Below, one piece after another: positions 26,924 to 35,940 of a DNA stretch of 64,000 nucleotides. The DNA comes from Pseudomonadota bacterium (GTDB lineage: Bacteria; Pseudomonadota; Gammaproteobacteria; Steroidobacterales; Steroidobacteraceae), in NCBI GenBank assembly GCA_023423935.1, contig JAFAEQ010000052.1:1-64000 (forward strand), given 5' to 3'. The translations under genes were made by a program, and so were the position numbers. Positions within the stretch are counted from its first letter, which is position 1, and each line of letters starts with the position of its first letter. The notes under the pieces were generated by a model. That model searched no databases. It was not told where the DNA came from and worked only from the letters and a program-made list of their open reading frames with translations.

Positions 26924-27307
26924 TTACCACGAGGGCCAGTAGTAAAGCTCGATCAGATGGCCGTCTGGATCGCGACAGAACAACGACTCGAACTCTTCGT
27001 GCATCACGCGCTGATAGCGAACGCCGTGGCGATCGAGTTGTTGTGCGGCATCCGAAAGTGTCGCGGGATTGTTACCCACGATGAAGGCCATGTGATGCAC
27101 TCCGAGCGTTCGTTCATCGGGCGCCGGGGCGTCCTTGCCGACTGCCTGAACCATGAAAACGCTCGCGCCGCCGATGCCGAAGCCGAGTTCCTGTTCCTCG
27201 GGAAATCGCATCACCACGGGCATGCCCAGCACCCCCGAGTAAAAAGCTTCGCTCGATTCCAGGTCGCGTACGCGTATCGCGGCGTGACCCAACGCAGTGA
27301 TGTTCAT
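26924..27307 (-). CDS. VOC family protein
   Basis: The ATG at 27307 has GGAGGGAG at ideal spacing and gives 127 residues; the longer open frame is not needed. The sequence is a two-module VOC fold: ALGHAAIRVRDLESSEAFYSGVLGMPVV, then GVHHMAFIVGNNPATLSDAAQQLDRHGVRY and CRDPDGHLIELYYWPSW. His and Glu residues at the expected metal positions (HAAIRV, HHMAF, LIELYY) suggest an active metal site as in dioxygenase-type or glyoxalase-type members. It is divergent from the WYL regulator, which may control it. Confidence 0.88.
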   Translation of the reverse strand: MNITALGHAAIRVRDLESSEAFYSGVLGMPVVMRFPEEQELGFGIGGASVFMVQAVGKDAPAPDERTLGVHHMAFIVGNNPATLSDAAQQLDRHGVRYQRVMHEEFESLFCRDPDGHLIELYYWPSW

Positions 27308-27403
27308 TTCTCCCTCCGACAAACGGCGAAATGTTGTTGTTGAGGTATTATTCCTGTCATCCATGCCAATCACTGTCATGGTTGCGGGCTTAAGGTGCCA
27401 GGC

Positions 27404-28399
27404 ATGAGAGCCGAACGTCTGATTTCACTGCTGATGGCATTGCAACGCGGAGGTCGTCAGACGGCGGGCGAACTGGCGGCGCGTCTGGATGTCTCGATGC
27501 GCACCATCTTCCGCGATATCGATGCGCTCTCGGCCATGGGTGTGCCCGTGTACAGCGAACCTGGGCGCGGCGGCGGCATCCGTCTGATGGAAGGGTACAG
27601 CTCGGACCTCACTGGTCTCTCCTCGGGTGAGGCGGAGGCGCTGGCTCTCATTGCAAGTCCCGCGTCGATCGGCACGAGTGAGCTCGCAGCGCCGACGCGC
27701 ACAGCGCTCGACAAGCTGGCGGCGGCCGTGCCCTCGATGCATCAGCTGCGAGCGCAACACGCGCGCGGACGGATGCTCTTCGATACCAAAGCCTGGTTTC
27801 GCGCGTCGGTAGCGTCGCCGTTTCTCGATCAGCTGCGCGGGTGCGTGTGGAACAACGAATGCATCGAGGTGGTGTACCGGCGCGGCGATGACACACTCGC
27901 GGAGTACGAAGTGCAGCCCTATGCGCTCGTGGTCAAGGTCGATACCTGGTATCTCATCGGCACCCGGATCAAATCGGGCGAGAGCAAGGCCGAAATGCGC
28001 GTCTATCGGCTGTCGCGACTGCAGTCCGTGAAGCAGACCGGCCGCACGTTCGTGCGTGACCCACAGTTCGATCTGCACAAGTTCTGGCACGCCTGGTGCG
28101 AGCGCTTCGAGAAGAATCCGCCCAACAACTATTCAGTGGAGATCCTGATCACCCCGCGCGGCCGCAAACATCTGCTCACTACCTACGGCTGCTGGTTCAA
28201 GTCGCGGCTCGATGCGCTGGATGACAGGCCGGGTCGCAAGTCGATCACGCTCGATTTCGATCGCGAAGACATGGCGATGCGCGTGCTGTTTCAGCTCGGC
28301 GACGATGTGGAGATCGTGAAGCCCAAGGCGCTGCGTCGCAAGCTTGCCGCACTCGCCGCGCGCGTGCTTGCGGCCACACGTGCGGATCGTAGCGAATAG
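27404..28399 (+). CDS. YafY-type transcriptional regulator (HTH plus WYL domain)
   Basis: The 331-residue protein has an N-terminal HTH_11 domain (RAERLISLLMALQRGGRQTAGELAARLDVSMRTIFRDIDAL), a PGRGGGIRLMEGY wing, and a C-terminal WYL domain (about 135-310; ALVVKVDTWYLIGTRI) with WCX-like C-terminal region. WYL domains sense ligands such as nucleic acid fragments. AAGG sits eight bases before the ATG at 27404; a GTG at 27395 is an alternative. Divergent from the VOC gene, 96 bases apart, so control of that gene is plausible. Confidence 0.9.
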   Translation: MRAERLISLLMALQRGGRQTAGELAARLDVSMRTIFRDIDALSAMGVPVYSEPGRGGGIRLMEGYSSDLTGLSSGEAEALALIASPASIGTSELAAPTRTALDKLAAAVPSMHQLRAQHARGRMLFDTKAWFRASVASPFLDQLRGCVWNNECIEVVYRRGDDTLAEYEVQPYALVVKVDTWYLIGTRIKSGESKAEMRVYRLSRLQSVKQTGRTFVRDPQFDLHKFWHAWCERFEKNPPNNYSVEILITPRGRKHLLTTYGCWFKSRLDALDDRPGRKSITLDFDREDMAMRVLFQLGDDVEIVKPKALRRKLAALAARVLAATRADRSE

Positions 28400-28457
28400 T
28401 GAACGACCGCTCGTTCGAGTTGCGCGGAGCTATCTGGCGAGCACCATGACCGACTTT

Positions 28458-28640
28458 CTAGGGTCGGCTCTTCGGTCCTGCAATCAACCAGATGATGAAG
28501 CCGAGTACGGGAAGCACGATGATGAGCACCGTCCAGAGTACTTTCTTGCCCGTGGACACACTGCTTTGAAACACGTTGACGATCGCCCATACGTCCGCGA
28601 TCAGGACCAGTAATCCCCACAGTCCATTGACCTGATTCAT
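28458..28640 (-). CDS. PLDc N-terminal domain small membrane protein
   Basis: This 60-residue protein has two membrane helices (LWGLLVLIADVWAIVNVF and VLWTVLIIVLPVLGFIIWLIAG) ending in GPKSRP, the pattern of the PLDc_N domain that precedes cardiolipin synthases. Here it stands alone, as it often does. GAGAGGAGA lies upstream of the ATG. Its role is unknown. Confidence 0.88.
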   Translation of the reverse strand: MNQVNGLWGLLVLIADVWAIVNVFQSSVSTGKKVLWTVLIIVLPVLGFIIWLIAGPKSRP

Positions 28641-28823
28641 GCTGAATCTCCTCTCATTGATGGCCGGTCGTCATAGACGTGTCGCGATGCCGTGAAGATC
28701 CGCCGATATGGCGGCGTCGCACGGTGACACGATCTGTCGCTGTATCAGTCGTCCTTCTACGTTCTGTGTCTGCAGCGTCGCGCATGGATGCGGCATGCTT
28801 GGCTGTGCTCACGGGTTGACTCA

Positions 28824-30050
28824 ATGACCAATTCACTGACAAACCGGCAGATTCTGGTCCTCACGGTTGCCACCTCCGCGATCCTCTTGATCACGATGGG
28901 GGCGCGACAGACCTCGGGCTTGTTCCTGCTGCCGATCACGCAGTCGACCGGCGTGTCGATCGTTGCGATGAGTTTTGCGCTCGCAGTGGGGCAGCTCATG
29001 TTCGGCCTGGCCCAACCTGTCTTTGGCGCCCTGGCCGATAAGTATGGAGCGATCCGCACCATCATCGCAGGCGCAGTGATGCTCGCAGCAGGTGCCTTGC
29101 TGACGCCGTTGGTGGCGACGAGCAGCGCAGGCTTGCTCGTGACGATGGGCGTTCTCAGCGCCGCGGGTGCAGCCGCGGGTAGCTTCTCGATTCTCATCGG
29201 TATCGCCTCCCAGCGGCTGCCGCCCGAGCGTCGATCGTTCGCTGCGGGATTCATCAATGCAGGTGGATCGCTCGGACAGTTCGTGTTTGCGCCGATCGTG
29301 CAGTTTTTCATTGCGACTTTCAATTGGGCGAGCGCCATGGTTTTCACCGCCGGGGCGGTGCTTTTGACTATTCCGCTGACCTGGTTCTTGCGTGAGCGGT
29401 CGCAAGACGGTGCTGCGCACCGCGCAGCTGCGGCATCGCATCCGACGTTGGGTGCGCAGATCCGCGATGCGATGGCGAATCCAAGCTATCTGTATCTGCA
29501 TGCGGGGTTCTTCACCTGCGGCTTCCACATCGCTTTTCTGATGACACATCTGCCGAGCGAGCTGGAGCTGTGCGGGTTGAACGGCCAGGTCGCTGCAAAC
29601 TCGATCTCCCTGATCGGTCTGTTCAACGTCGCGGGAAGCCTCATGGCGGGTTGGCTCGGTCAACGCTATCGCATGAAATATCTGCTGGTCGCGATCTACG
29701 CCAGTCGCGGGCTCATCGTCGCGATCTATCTGTTGATGCCCAAAACCGCATTGAACGTATACATGTTTGCGGCTGCGCTGGGCTTTACCTGGCTCGCCAC
29801 CGTGCCTCCGACGGCGGGATTGGTCGGCAAGCTGTTTGGTACGCGCTATATCGCCACGCTCTTTGGTCTCACGCTCGTATCGCATCAGGTCGGCGGCTTC
29901 CTTGGTGCATGGCTCGGCGGCGTCGCGCTGGCACGCACTGGCAGTTACGACTGGATCTGGTATGCAGACATTGCACTGGCCTTGCTGGCTGCGGCGATCA
30001 ATCTGCCCATTCGCGAAGCTCCGGTGAAAGCCCATCCGGTCCCCGCCTGA
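28824..30050 (+). CDS. MFS transporter (monocarboxylate-porter-like)
   Basis: The 408-residue protein has twelve predicted membrane helices and MFS signatures such as GALADKYGAIRTIIAGA between helices 2 and 3 and GWLGQRYRMKYLLV in the second half. The overall pattern (ARQTSGLFLLPI near the start, FAAGFINAGGSLGQFVFAPI in helix 5) resembles OxlT/monocarboxylate-type exporters. The substrate is unknown. The ATG at 28824 has only a weak ribosome-binding site; upstream frame is not protein-like. Confidence 0.88.
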   Translation: MTNSLTNRQILVLTVATSAILLITMGARQTSGLFLLPITQSTGVSIVAMSFALAVGQLMFGLAQPVFGALADKYGAIRTIIAGAVMLAAGALLTPLVATSSAGLLVTMGVLSAAGAAAGSFSILIGIASQRLPPERRSFAAGFINAGGSLGQFVFAPIVQFFIATFNWASAMVFTAGAVLLTIPLTWFLRERSQDGAAHRAAAASHPTLGAQIRDAMANPSYLYLHAGFFTCGFHIAFLMTHLPSELELCGLNGQVAANSISLIGLFNVAGSLMAGWLGQRYRMKYLLVAIYASRGLIVAIYLLMPKTALNVYMFAAALGFTWLATVPPTAGLVGKLFGTRYIATLFGLTLVSHQVGGFLGAWLGGVALARTGSYDWIWYADIALALLAAAINLPIREAPVKAHPVPA

Positions 30051-30193
30051 CCGGTCACGTCCATCGAGCCATCGGCTCGTAAGCGGTTGATTGATCCACC
30101 GGCGGCGACCTGTGATTCGCCGGTTGCGTATTACGGTGCCCTGCAAGCCGCCCTAGACTGCGGCCGAAGTCTTACAACAGGGGAGGATCACCG

Positions 30194-30889
30194 ATGGCAC
30201 CGCTCGTCAGTTTGCGCAATGTCACCAAGACCTATCTGCGCGGCAAGCAGAAGGTTGAAGTGCTGCACGGTGTGGATCTCGATATCGCGCCGGGTGAGTT
30301 CCTGGCGTTGATGGGTCCGTCCGGATCCGGCAAGACCACGACGCTGAATCTGATCGCGGGACTGGATCAGCCCACGACCGGCGAGGTCATCGTCGGTGAC
30401 GACCGTATCGACAGACTCTCACGCGCTGCGCTTGCGAACTGGCGCGCCCGCCACATCGGCTTCATTTTTCAGTTTTACAACCTGCTGCCCGTGCTGAGCG
30501 CCGAGGCGAACGTCGAAGTGCCGCTGCTGCTGACAAACCTGTCTCGCGCGCAACGCAAGCAGCGCGTTCGCACCGCGCTGGAACTGGTCGGTCTTGCGGA
30601 TCGTGCCAAGCACAAGCCGGGCGAGCTGTCGGGTGGTCAGCAGCAACGTGTCGCGATTGCGCGAGCCATCGTGGCGGATCCGACATTGCTCGTGTGCGAT
30701 GAGCCGACGGGTGATCTCGATCGCCAGAGCGCAGAAGACATCATGAACCTGCTGAAGGCGCTCAATCAGTCGCAGGGCAAGACCATCGTGATGGTCACGC
30801 ACGATCCGCGCGCGGCCCAGTACGCATCCCGTGAGCTGTATCTGGACAAGGGCCGCCTTGCAGCGGATGCGGCGAGGCAAGTCGCATGA
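30194..30889 (+). CDS. ABC transporter ATP-binding protein (LolD/MacB type)
   Basis: The 231-residue ATPase has Walker A GPSGSGKTT (about residues 37-45), a Q-loop in FIFQFYNLLPVLSAEANVEVPLLL, the signature LSGGQQQR, Walker B LLVCDEPTGDLD and the H-switch MVTHDPRAA. The FQFYNLLPVL segment and short length put it with LolD, FtsE and MacB-type mechanotransmission exporters. The ATG follows GGGGAGGATCACCG. Its last four bases overlap the next gene (ATGA). Confidence 0.94.
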   Translation: MAPLVSLRNVTKTYLRGKQKVEVLHGVDLDIAPGEFLALMGPSGSGKTTTLNLIAGLDQPTTGEVIVGDDRIDRLSRAALANWRARHIGFIFQFYNLLPVLSAEANVEVPLLLTNLSRAQRKQRVRTALELVGLADRAKHKPGELSGGQQQRVAIARAIVADPTLLVCDEPTGDLDRQSAEDIMNLLKALNQSQGKTIVMVTHDPRAAQYASRELYLDKGRLAADAARQVA

Positions 30890-32025
30890 AGTACTTTCGA
30901 CTGATCTGGGCGGGACTGTGGCGCAAGAAGGCGCGCACGATCTTCACCATGCATTCGATCGTGGTCGCCTTTCTGCTGTTCGGACTGCTGCAGGGAATCA
31001 ATCAAGGTTTCAGCCAGGCCGTGCAGAATCTCAATGTCGATCGCCTCTACGTGCAGCCCAAGGCGAGCGACGGCATCCCGATCGCTTACATGAATCGCAT
31101 CCTGACCGTTCCCGGCGTGCAGGCGGTTGCGCATTGGAATTATTTCGGCGGCTACTTTCAAACCGCGAACAATGCGATCCCTGCATTCGCCACCGATCCC
31201 GTGGAGCTGTTCAAGATCTATCACGAGATCGAGATCAAGCCCGAGTATCTCGAAGCGATGCAGAAAACGCGGACGGGCGCATTGGTGAGCGAGGCGCTCG
31301 CGCAGAAGTACGGCTGGAAGATCGGCGACCGCGTACCGCTGGGCACCACGATCTGGACGACCAAGGACGGCGGCAACACCTGGTATTTCGACATCGTGGG
31401 CACGTTCGACGCTTCGAAGTTCGGCGGCGGATTTCCGTCGTTCTATCTGAACTACTCGTACTTCGATGAGAACGCGGCGTTCGGTAACGGGGTCGTGCAC
31501 ATTGCCATCGCCCGTATCGACGATCCGCGCAACGCGGCGCAGATCTCGGGAGCGATCGATCGATTGTTCGAGAACTCTTCGGCTGAAACGCGAACCCAGA
31601 CCGAGTCGGCAATGATGCAGTCGCAGCTGAAGCAACTCGCTGACATCAACTTCATTGCCAATGCCATCGTGGGTGCAGTGCTGTTCACGCTGCTGTTCCT
31701 GACGGCCAGCACGATGATGCAATCCGTGCGCGAGCGCACCGGGGAATTGGCGGTGCTCAAGGCGCTCGGATTCTCGGACGCAAAGGTGCTGGGGTTGATC
31801 CTGACCGAAGCGATGCTGTTATGCCTGTTCGCTGCGGGGCTCGGTTTGTTTCTCGCCAGCCTCGCCTTTCCGGCGATGAAGCCGATCTTCGGCGATTTCC
31901 AGATGCCGATGGTCGTGGTGGGAATGGGTGCGGTGCTCGCAGTTGCGGTTGCGCTGATCAGCGGCTTGCCGCCCGCGTGGCGCGGTAGGCAACTCAACAT
32001 CGTCGATGCGCTTGCGGGTCGCTGA
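30886..32025 (+). CDS. ABC transporter permease (FtsX/MacB family), first subunit
   Basis: The 379-residue permease has an N-terminal membrane helix after RKKARTIFTMHS, a large periplasmic MacB_PCD-like domain (about 45-255) and three C-terminal helices with the FtsX block ERTGELAVLKALGFSDAKVLGLIL. It overlaps the ATPase gene by four bases, which indicates translational coupling. It would pair with the second permease as a heterodimer. The transported substrate is unknown. Confidence 0.92.
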   Translation: MKYFRLIWAGLWRKKARTIFTMHSIVVAFLLFGLLQGINQGFSQAVQNLNVDRLYVQPKASDGIPIAYMNRILTVPGVQAVAHWNYFGGYFQTANNAIPAFATDPVELFKIYHEIEIKPEYLEAMQKTRTGALVSEALAQKYGWKIGDRVPLGTTIWTTKDGGNTWYFDIVGTFDASKFGGGFPSFYLNYSYFDENAAFGNGVVHIAIARIDDPRNAAQISGAIDRLFENSSAETRTQTESAMMQSQLKQLADINFIANAIVGAVLFTLLFLTASTMMQSVRERTGELAVLKALGFSDAKVLGLILTEAMLLCLFAAGLGLFLASLAFPAMKPIFGDFQMPMVVVGMGAVLAVAVALISGLPPAWRGRQLNIVDALAGR

Positions 32026-32047
32026 AATACACATCGGAGTCATACGA

Positions 32048-33232
32048 ATGAAAACATTCCGGCAGATCGCCTCCGTCACCGCCATGAACATGCGCAGCCT
32101 GCGCCAGCGCATTGCGACCTCGCTCGTCATCGTGGTCGGTATCGCAGGCGTCGTAGCTGTGCTCGTGTCGGTGCTCGCCATGTCGAGCGGCATGATCCGC
32201 ACGCTGCAGAACTCTGGGCGTGACGATCGTGCAATGGTGTTGCGCAACGGCTCGACCACCGATCTCGCCAGTGCGCTGTCGATGGATGCGGTGCGTGTCG
32301 CGAGCGATGCGCCCGGCATCAAACGCACGGCTGAAGGCAAGCCCATTGTGTCGGCGGAGACGCTGCGAATGGTCGATGCCCGCAAGAAGGAAGACAACGC
32401 GGAGGTTCACATCACCCTGCGCGGCGTGGGTCCCATGGTTGCAGCGCTGCGCCCGGAGCTCAGGATCATCGAAGGTCGGATGTTCAATCCGGCAGTGTTC
32501 GAGATCATCGTGGGTAAAGCGGCGCAGCGGCAGTTCAAGGGGCTCGAGATCGGCAGCAAGTTCCCGGCGCGTGGCGTGACATGGACGGTCGTCGGTGTGT
32601 ATTCGAGCGGTGGCGACGCGCGTGAATCGGAAATCATGGCCGATGCAGAAACGGTGAACTCGGCAGATCATCGCGGCGGGTATCAGGTCGTGACAGCGCT
32701 GCTCGATTCACCCTCGTCGTTTCAGAAGTACAAGGACTCGCTGACTTCGAACCCGGCGCTCGCCGTCGACGTATGGACGGAGGCGGCATGGATGAGCGAG
32801 CGTTCGAAGACGATCAGCAAGGTGATCTCCATCATCGCGTATGTCGTCGGTGGCATCATGGCCGTCGGGGCGATCTTCGGGGCGCTCAATACCCTGTATT
32901 CGGCAGTGAGTGCACGCGTCCGCGAGATCGCGACGCTGAGGGCGATCGGGTTCGGCGCGACGGCCATGGTCGTCTCCGTGCTGGCCGAAGCCCTATTGCT
33001 CGCATTGATCGGAGGACTGATCGGATCGCTGTTGGCATGGCTCTTCTTCGACGGGTTCGTTGCCAGCACCGGCGTCGGTCCGAATGGTCACCTGGTGTTC
33101 GAGTTGAGTGTTACGCCAGCGCTTGTGATGCTGGGAATCGTCTGGGCAGTCGTGATCGGACTGATCGGAGGTTTGTTTCCTGCGATGCGTGCGGCTCGTC
33201 TGCCGGTCGCGACCGCGCTGCGTGCGGTGTAG
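32048..33232 (+). CDS. ABC transporter permease (FtsX/MacB family), second subunit
   Basis: The ATG at 32048 has GGAG ten bases upstream and gives 394 residues; the longer frame overlaps the preceding gene. It has the same layout as its neighbour: one N-terminal helix, a periplasmic domain (about 45-270) and three C-terminal helices with AVSARVREIATLRAIGFGATAMVVSVL. The two permeases are clearly diverged, as in LolC/LolE. No membrane-fusion protein gene follows; a hairpin terminator ends the operon. Confidence 0.92.
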   Translation: MKTFRQIASVTAMNMRSLRQRIATSLVIVVGIAGVVAVLVSVLAMSSGMIRTLQNSGRDDRAMVLRNGSTTDLASALSMDAVRVASDAPGIKRTAEGKPIVSAETLRMVDARKKEDNAEVHITLRGVGPMVAALRPELRIIEGRMFNPAVFEIIVGKAAQRQFKGLEIGSKFPARGVTWTVVGVYSSGGDARESEIMADAETVNSADHRGGYQVVTALLDSPSSFQKYKDSLTSNPALAVDVWTEAAWMSERSKTISKVISIIAYVVGGIMAVGAIFGALNTLYSAVSARVREIATLRAIGFGATAMVVSVLAEALLLALIGGLIGSLLAWLFFDGFVASTGVGPNGHLVFELSVTPALVMLGIVWAVVIGLIGGLFPAMRAARLPVATALRAV

Positions 33233-33286
33233 CCGATGACGCGGCGTTCGGGTGAATGCTGAACGAAGCGCGTCAAGCTTGAGAGC

Positions 33287-33317
33287 ACGAGCGGGCAGAG
33301 GGACACTGCCCGCTCGT
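33287..33317 (+). terminator. Hairpin ending the ABC exporter operon
   Basis: ACGAGCGGGCAG (33287-33298) pairs perfectly with CTGCCCGCTCGT (33306-33317) around a seven-base loop, 54 bases after the permease stop. Only a short T-stretch follows (CAATTT). Confidence 0.65.
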
Positions 33318-33339
33318 CAATTTAGCTTCGAGTGTGTGT

Positions 33340-34125
33340 ATGACTGACGCCGCACCTGCCGTCCCCCCGAACGATGCTCAGATGAAATCTCCCTCCTATC
33401 GCCTGGCCGCGCTCGATCAGGATTTCCTGCTCGGGGACTCGATGCGCGGCGTGCGGTTTCTGCTCGAATTTGCCAAAGCGGACGAAGCACTGCGCCGCTG
33501 GCGCGTGCGCTCGACGATCGTCGTCTTCGGCGGCGCGCGCGTCCGCGAGAACGGACCTGGTCGCCAGGCTTTCTGGTATGAGCAGGCGCGCAAGTTCGGC
33601 TACATCGCTTCTCAACGCGGCGGAGCGCTGCGCAACGTGGGCGGCGACATGCGCGACAACGTGATTGCGACGGGCGGTGGGCCGGGCATCATGGAAGCGG
33701 CCAATCGCGGCGCGGCGGAAGCCGGTGCGCCGAGCATCGGCTTCAACATCACGCTGCCGGCGGAGCAGGAACCCAACGCTTACTCCACGCCGGATCTCAC
33801 TTTCCGATTCCACTACTTCGCGATGCGCAAGATGCATCTGGCGATGCGGGCGAATGCGCTCGTCGTGTTGCCTGGCGGCTTCGGTACGTTGGATGAGCTG
33901 TTCGAGATCCTGACGCTGCAGCAAACGCGCAAGGCGCCCATGACGCCGACCGTGTTGATCGATGAGGAATACTGGCGATCCGTCTTCAACTTCGATGCGA
34001 TGCTCGAGCACGGCATGGTGAGTGAAGCTGACGCGGATCTGTTTTCTTTTGCCGAGGATGCGGAATCTGCCTGGTCGCATCTTGCGGCACGCGGCATCGG
34101 CTCGTGCTCCGAGGAAGGGGTGTAA
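33340..34125 (+). CDS. LOG family (TIGR00730) Rossmann-fold protein
   Basis: The 261-residue protein has the LOG/TIGR00730 signature PGGFGTLDELFE and the nucleotide-binding segments VVFGGARV and ATGGGPGIMEAANRGAAEAG. Family members cleave nucleoside 5'-monophosphates (cytokinin ribotides in plants, AMP in some bacteria) to the free base and ribose 5-phosphate, or have lysine-decarboxylase-like annotations. An N-terminal extension of about 60 residues precedes the core. ATG at 33340 is preferred over the GTG six bases earlier. Monocistronic. Confidence 0.9.
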   Translation: MTDAAPAVPPNDAQMKSPSYRLAALDQDFLLGDSMRGVRFLLEFAKADEALRRWRVRSTIVVFGGARVRENGPGRQAFWYEQARKFGYIASQRGGALRNVGGDMRDNVIATGGGPGIMEAANRGAAEAGAPSIGFNITLPAEQEPNAYSTPDLTFRFHYFAMRKMHLAMRANALVVLPGGFGTLDELFEILTLQQTRKAPMTPTVLIDEEYWRSVFNFDAMLEHGMVSEADADLFSFAEDAESAWSHLAARGIGSCSEEGV

Positions 34126-34185
34126 CTGTCCGTGCACCGGGTGGCGGCGCGCGGCAGGAGCCAGCGCGCCGACATCGGATTCTGC

Positions 34186-34698
34186 TCAGGCCTGAACCTT
34201 ACCGAGAAAATCCGCTTTGCCGAGTTCGACGCCGGAATGGCGCAGCAATGCGTACGTCGTCGTCACATGGAAAAAGAAATTCGGAATGGCCCAGTGACGC
34301 AGATACACCAATCCGGTGAAGGTGAACTCGCTCCGTGGGGTCTTGACCACGATGGTGCGGTCCTCAGCGCCTTCGAACTGCTCTGGCTTGCATCCCTTCA
34401 GGTAGTCGACGGTTCTGTCGATGCGTGCAATGAGATCGGCCATCGTGACTTCGTTGTCTTCGAACTTCGGCGCTTCGGTGGCGCTCAGGCGTGACGCCGC
34501 AAACTTCGCAGAGTCAGATGCGATCTGCACCTGACGTGTGAGCGGCAGCATGTCCGGAAACAGCCGCGTCGCGGCGAGGTTGTTCGGATCGAACTTTCGC
34601 GTTTCGGCGTACTGCACGCCCTTCTGGAGAATCGACTTCAGATTTTCCAGGGTATGAATGAATACCGGGATCGATGCTTCGTACATTGAAATTTTCAT
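34186..34698 (-). CDS. DUF1993 domain protein
   Basis: From the ATG at 34698 (GGGAG upstream) the product has 170 residues and matches DUF1993: MYEASIPVFIHTLENLKSIL at the start, DMLPLTRQVQIASD in the middle, and FTGLVYLRHWAIPNFFFHVTTTYALLRHSG near the end. The family is a DinB-like four-helix bundle with unknown function. Converges with the LOG gene. Confidence 0.88.
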   Translation of the reverse strand: MKISMYEASIPVFIHTLENLKSILQKGVQYAETRKFDPNNLAATRLFPDMLPLTRQVQIASDSAKFAASRLSATEAPKFEDNEVTMADLIARIDRTVDYLKGCKPEQFEGAEDRTIVVKTPRSEFTFTGLVYLRHWAIPNFFFHVTTTYALLRHSGVELGKADFLGKVQA

Positions 34699-34799
34699 AG
34701 GTGTGCTCCCAGATGGCGGGGCGCGGATTATAGGTGCGCGATTGGGATGCGCAGCGGGGCGCATCGATCATGAAGCACAATTCAGACGAAGAGCGCGCG

Positions 34800-35150
34800 C
34801 TATTTGCTGGCGGGAGGCGCGAAGACGTCGACCGAGAGTGTGACCGTGCGGGCTTCCGTCGCAGACAGCGCGCCGACGCCGACGACTTTGCGGGCGATTT
34901 CTTCGCCACGCTCGTTGCGGATGGAAACCACCACTGAGTATTCCCAGCCGCTCGCGCCCTCCGGATTGCGAAACGATCCTTCGACGCGCAGCGGCGAGAA
35001 GCTCGGCTGGGATCTGCGATCGACGATCGCCTTGGGGTCGAAACGAAGATGATGTTGGCAGCCCGGACAAATGCTCGCGCTTTCCAGGATCGTGGCCTTG
35101 CAGTGCGGGCAGATCCTGGTTTTTCCGGGTGCCGCAACGCGGCTGTTCAT
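34800..35150 (-). CDS. Zinc-ribbon protein downstream of bactofilin
   Basis: The 116-residue protein starts with a double-CxxC zinc ribbon (CPHC near residue 14, CPGC near 28) followed by a beta-rich domain containing GWEYSVVVSIRNERGEEIARKVVGVGAL. I recognise no named family for the second domain; it resembles a small Ig-like domain. It lies 24 bases after the bactofilin gene on the same strand, and the pair is likely an operon, so it may interact with the bactofilin polymer. Confidence 0.8.
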   Translation of the reverse strand: MNSRVAAPGKTRICPHCKATILESASICPGCQHHLRFDPKAIVDRRSQPSFSPLRVEGSFRNPEGASGWEYSVVVSIRNERGEEIARKVVGVGALSATEARTVTLSVDVFAPPASK

Positions 35151-35174
35151 CGGGAGTGATCGGCGCGAGGCCCG

Positions 35175-35657
35175 TCAGCCTTTGGTTTTTTCGTCCCAGC
35201 CGAACTCGGCACGTCCGCGCATCCGCGATCCGGCCGCGACTGTGAGGGAGCCCGCCTTCAAATCGCCGTTCAGCACTCCGCTTTGCAGCAGTTCCACGCG
35301 TGAGGCTGCGTCGATGTTGCCTTCGAGCTCGCCGCCGATGATGACCGTTTGCGCACGCACGCCACCCGTCAGGTGCGCGCCATTTTCGATGGTGAGATTG
35401 CCCTGCACATTGATATCACCCTTGAAGTTGCCGGCGATCCGGACATGACCTGAGCCTTCGATCTTGCCTTCGATGGTGAGGCCCGCGGCGATCACGGACT
35501 CTTTGACGTTTGGGTCTGCGGTACGTGCCGAGGTACTACGGGCAGGTTCGGCAGGGGCGATGCTGGCTACGGTCGATGCCGCTGCCTTATCGCTGGATCC
35601 GGCGGCAGGCTCGGGACCGCTCTGTTCGCGGCCGTATTGATCTTTCCACAAGGCCAT
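35175..35657 (-). CDS. Bactofilin (polymer-forming cytoskeletal protein)
   Basis: The 160-residue protein has a flexible Ala/Ser-rich N-terminus (about 1-50) and the bactofilin right-handed beta-helix core (about 55-145) with regular repeats: AAGLTIEGKIEGSGHVRIAG, FKGDINVQGNLTIENGAHLTGGVRA, VIIGGELEGNIDAASRVELLQSGVLNGDLKAG. Bactofilins polymerise without nucleotide and scaffold cell-wall or polar proteins. It heads a two-gene operon with the zinc-ribbon protein. Confidence 0.93.
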   Translation of the reverse strand: MALWKDQYGREQSGPEPAAGSSDKAAASTVASIAPAEPARSTSARTADPNVKESVIAAGLTIEGKIEGSGHVRIAGNFKGDINVQGNLTIENGAHLTGGVRAQTVIIGGELEGNIDAASRVELLQSGVLNGDLKAGSLTVAAGSRMRGRAEFGWDEKTKG

Positions 35658-35803
35658 GACGAAGCTCCTCTCGACTCTTCCGACACTGGAGGGTTCGAGG
35701 AGAAATACACAGCACTCTGGAGGGTGTCAAACATGCCGACGATTTGTCGGGCGACGCCGACAGGGCAGGAAGCGAGCGGCTTTGAATAATCGTTATTGCC
35801 GTG

Positions 35804-35840
35804 CCCGCAAGAACCAGCCGGAAGGGCAGGTTCTCGCGGG
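35804..35840 (-). terminator. Hairpin downstream of the 25-residue peptide gene
   Basis: On the minus strand CCCGCGAGAACC pairs with GGTTCTTGCGGG (one internal mismatch) 14 bases after the stop of the small gene. No long T-run follows; it likely ends or stabilises that short transcript. Confidence 0.6.
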
Positions 35841-35854
35841 TCAGTCGTTTTCGA

Positions 35855-35932
35855 TCAGGTGTTGCTATCGAACGTGATCATCAGCGTCATCGCCAATGTC
35901 ACGACGAGGAACACTACAGTAATCGCTACCAT
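35855..35932 (-). CDS. 25-residue membrane peptide
   Basis: The frame starts at the ATG at 35932 and encodes a single hydrophobic helix, roughly residues 2-20 (VAITVVFLVVTLAMTL and a few more), followed by a short polar end FDSNT. It is too short for usual gene finders. Support comes from the signals around it: AAAAGGAGGT nine bases before the ATG, close to a perfect ribosome-binding site; a perfect TATAAT -10 box with TTGCTT 16 bases before it; and a terminator-like hairpin after the stop. These make a complete transcription unit of about 170 bases between bactofilin and the iorA-like gene. Function is unknown; small membrane peptides often modulate a membrane protein or respond to stress. 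Confidence 0.75.
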   Translation of the reverse strand: MVAITVVFLVVTLAMTLMITFDSNT

Positions 35933-35940
35933 GGTTTTCC

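Noticed and set aside
28833..30146. 437-codon minus-strand frame opposite the MFS transporter
   Set aside because: Arg/His/Asp/Gln-rich antisense of a membrane protein gene, without a start signal.
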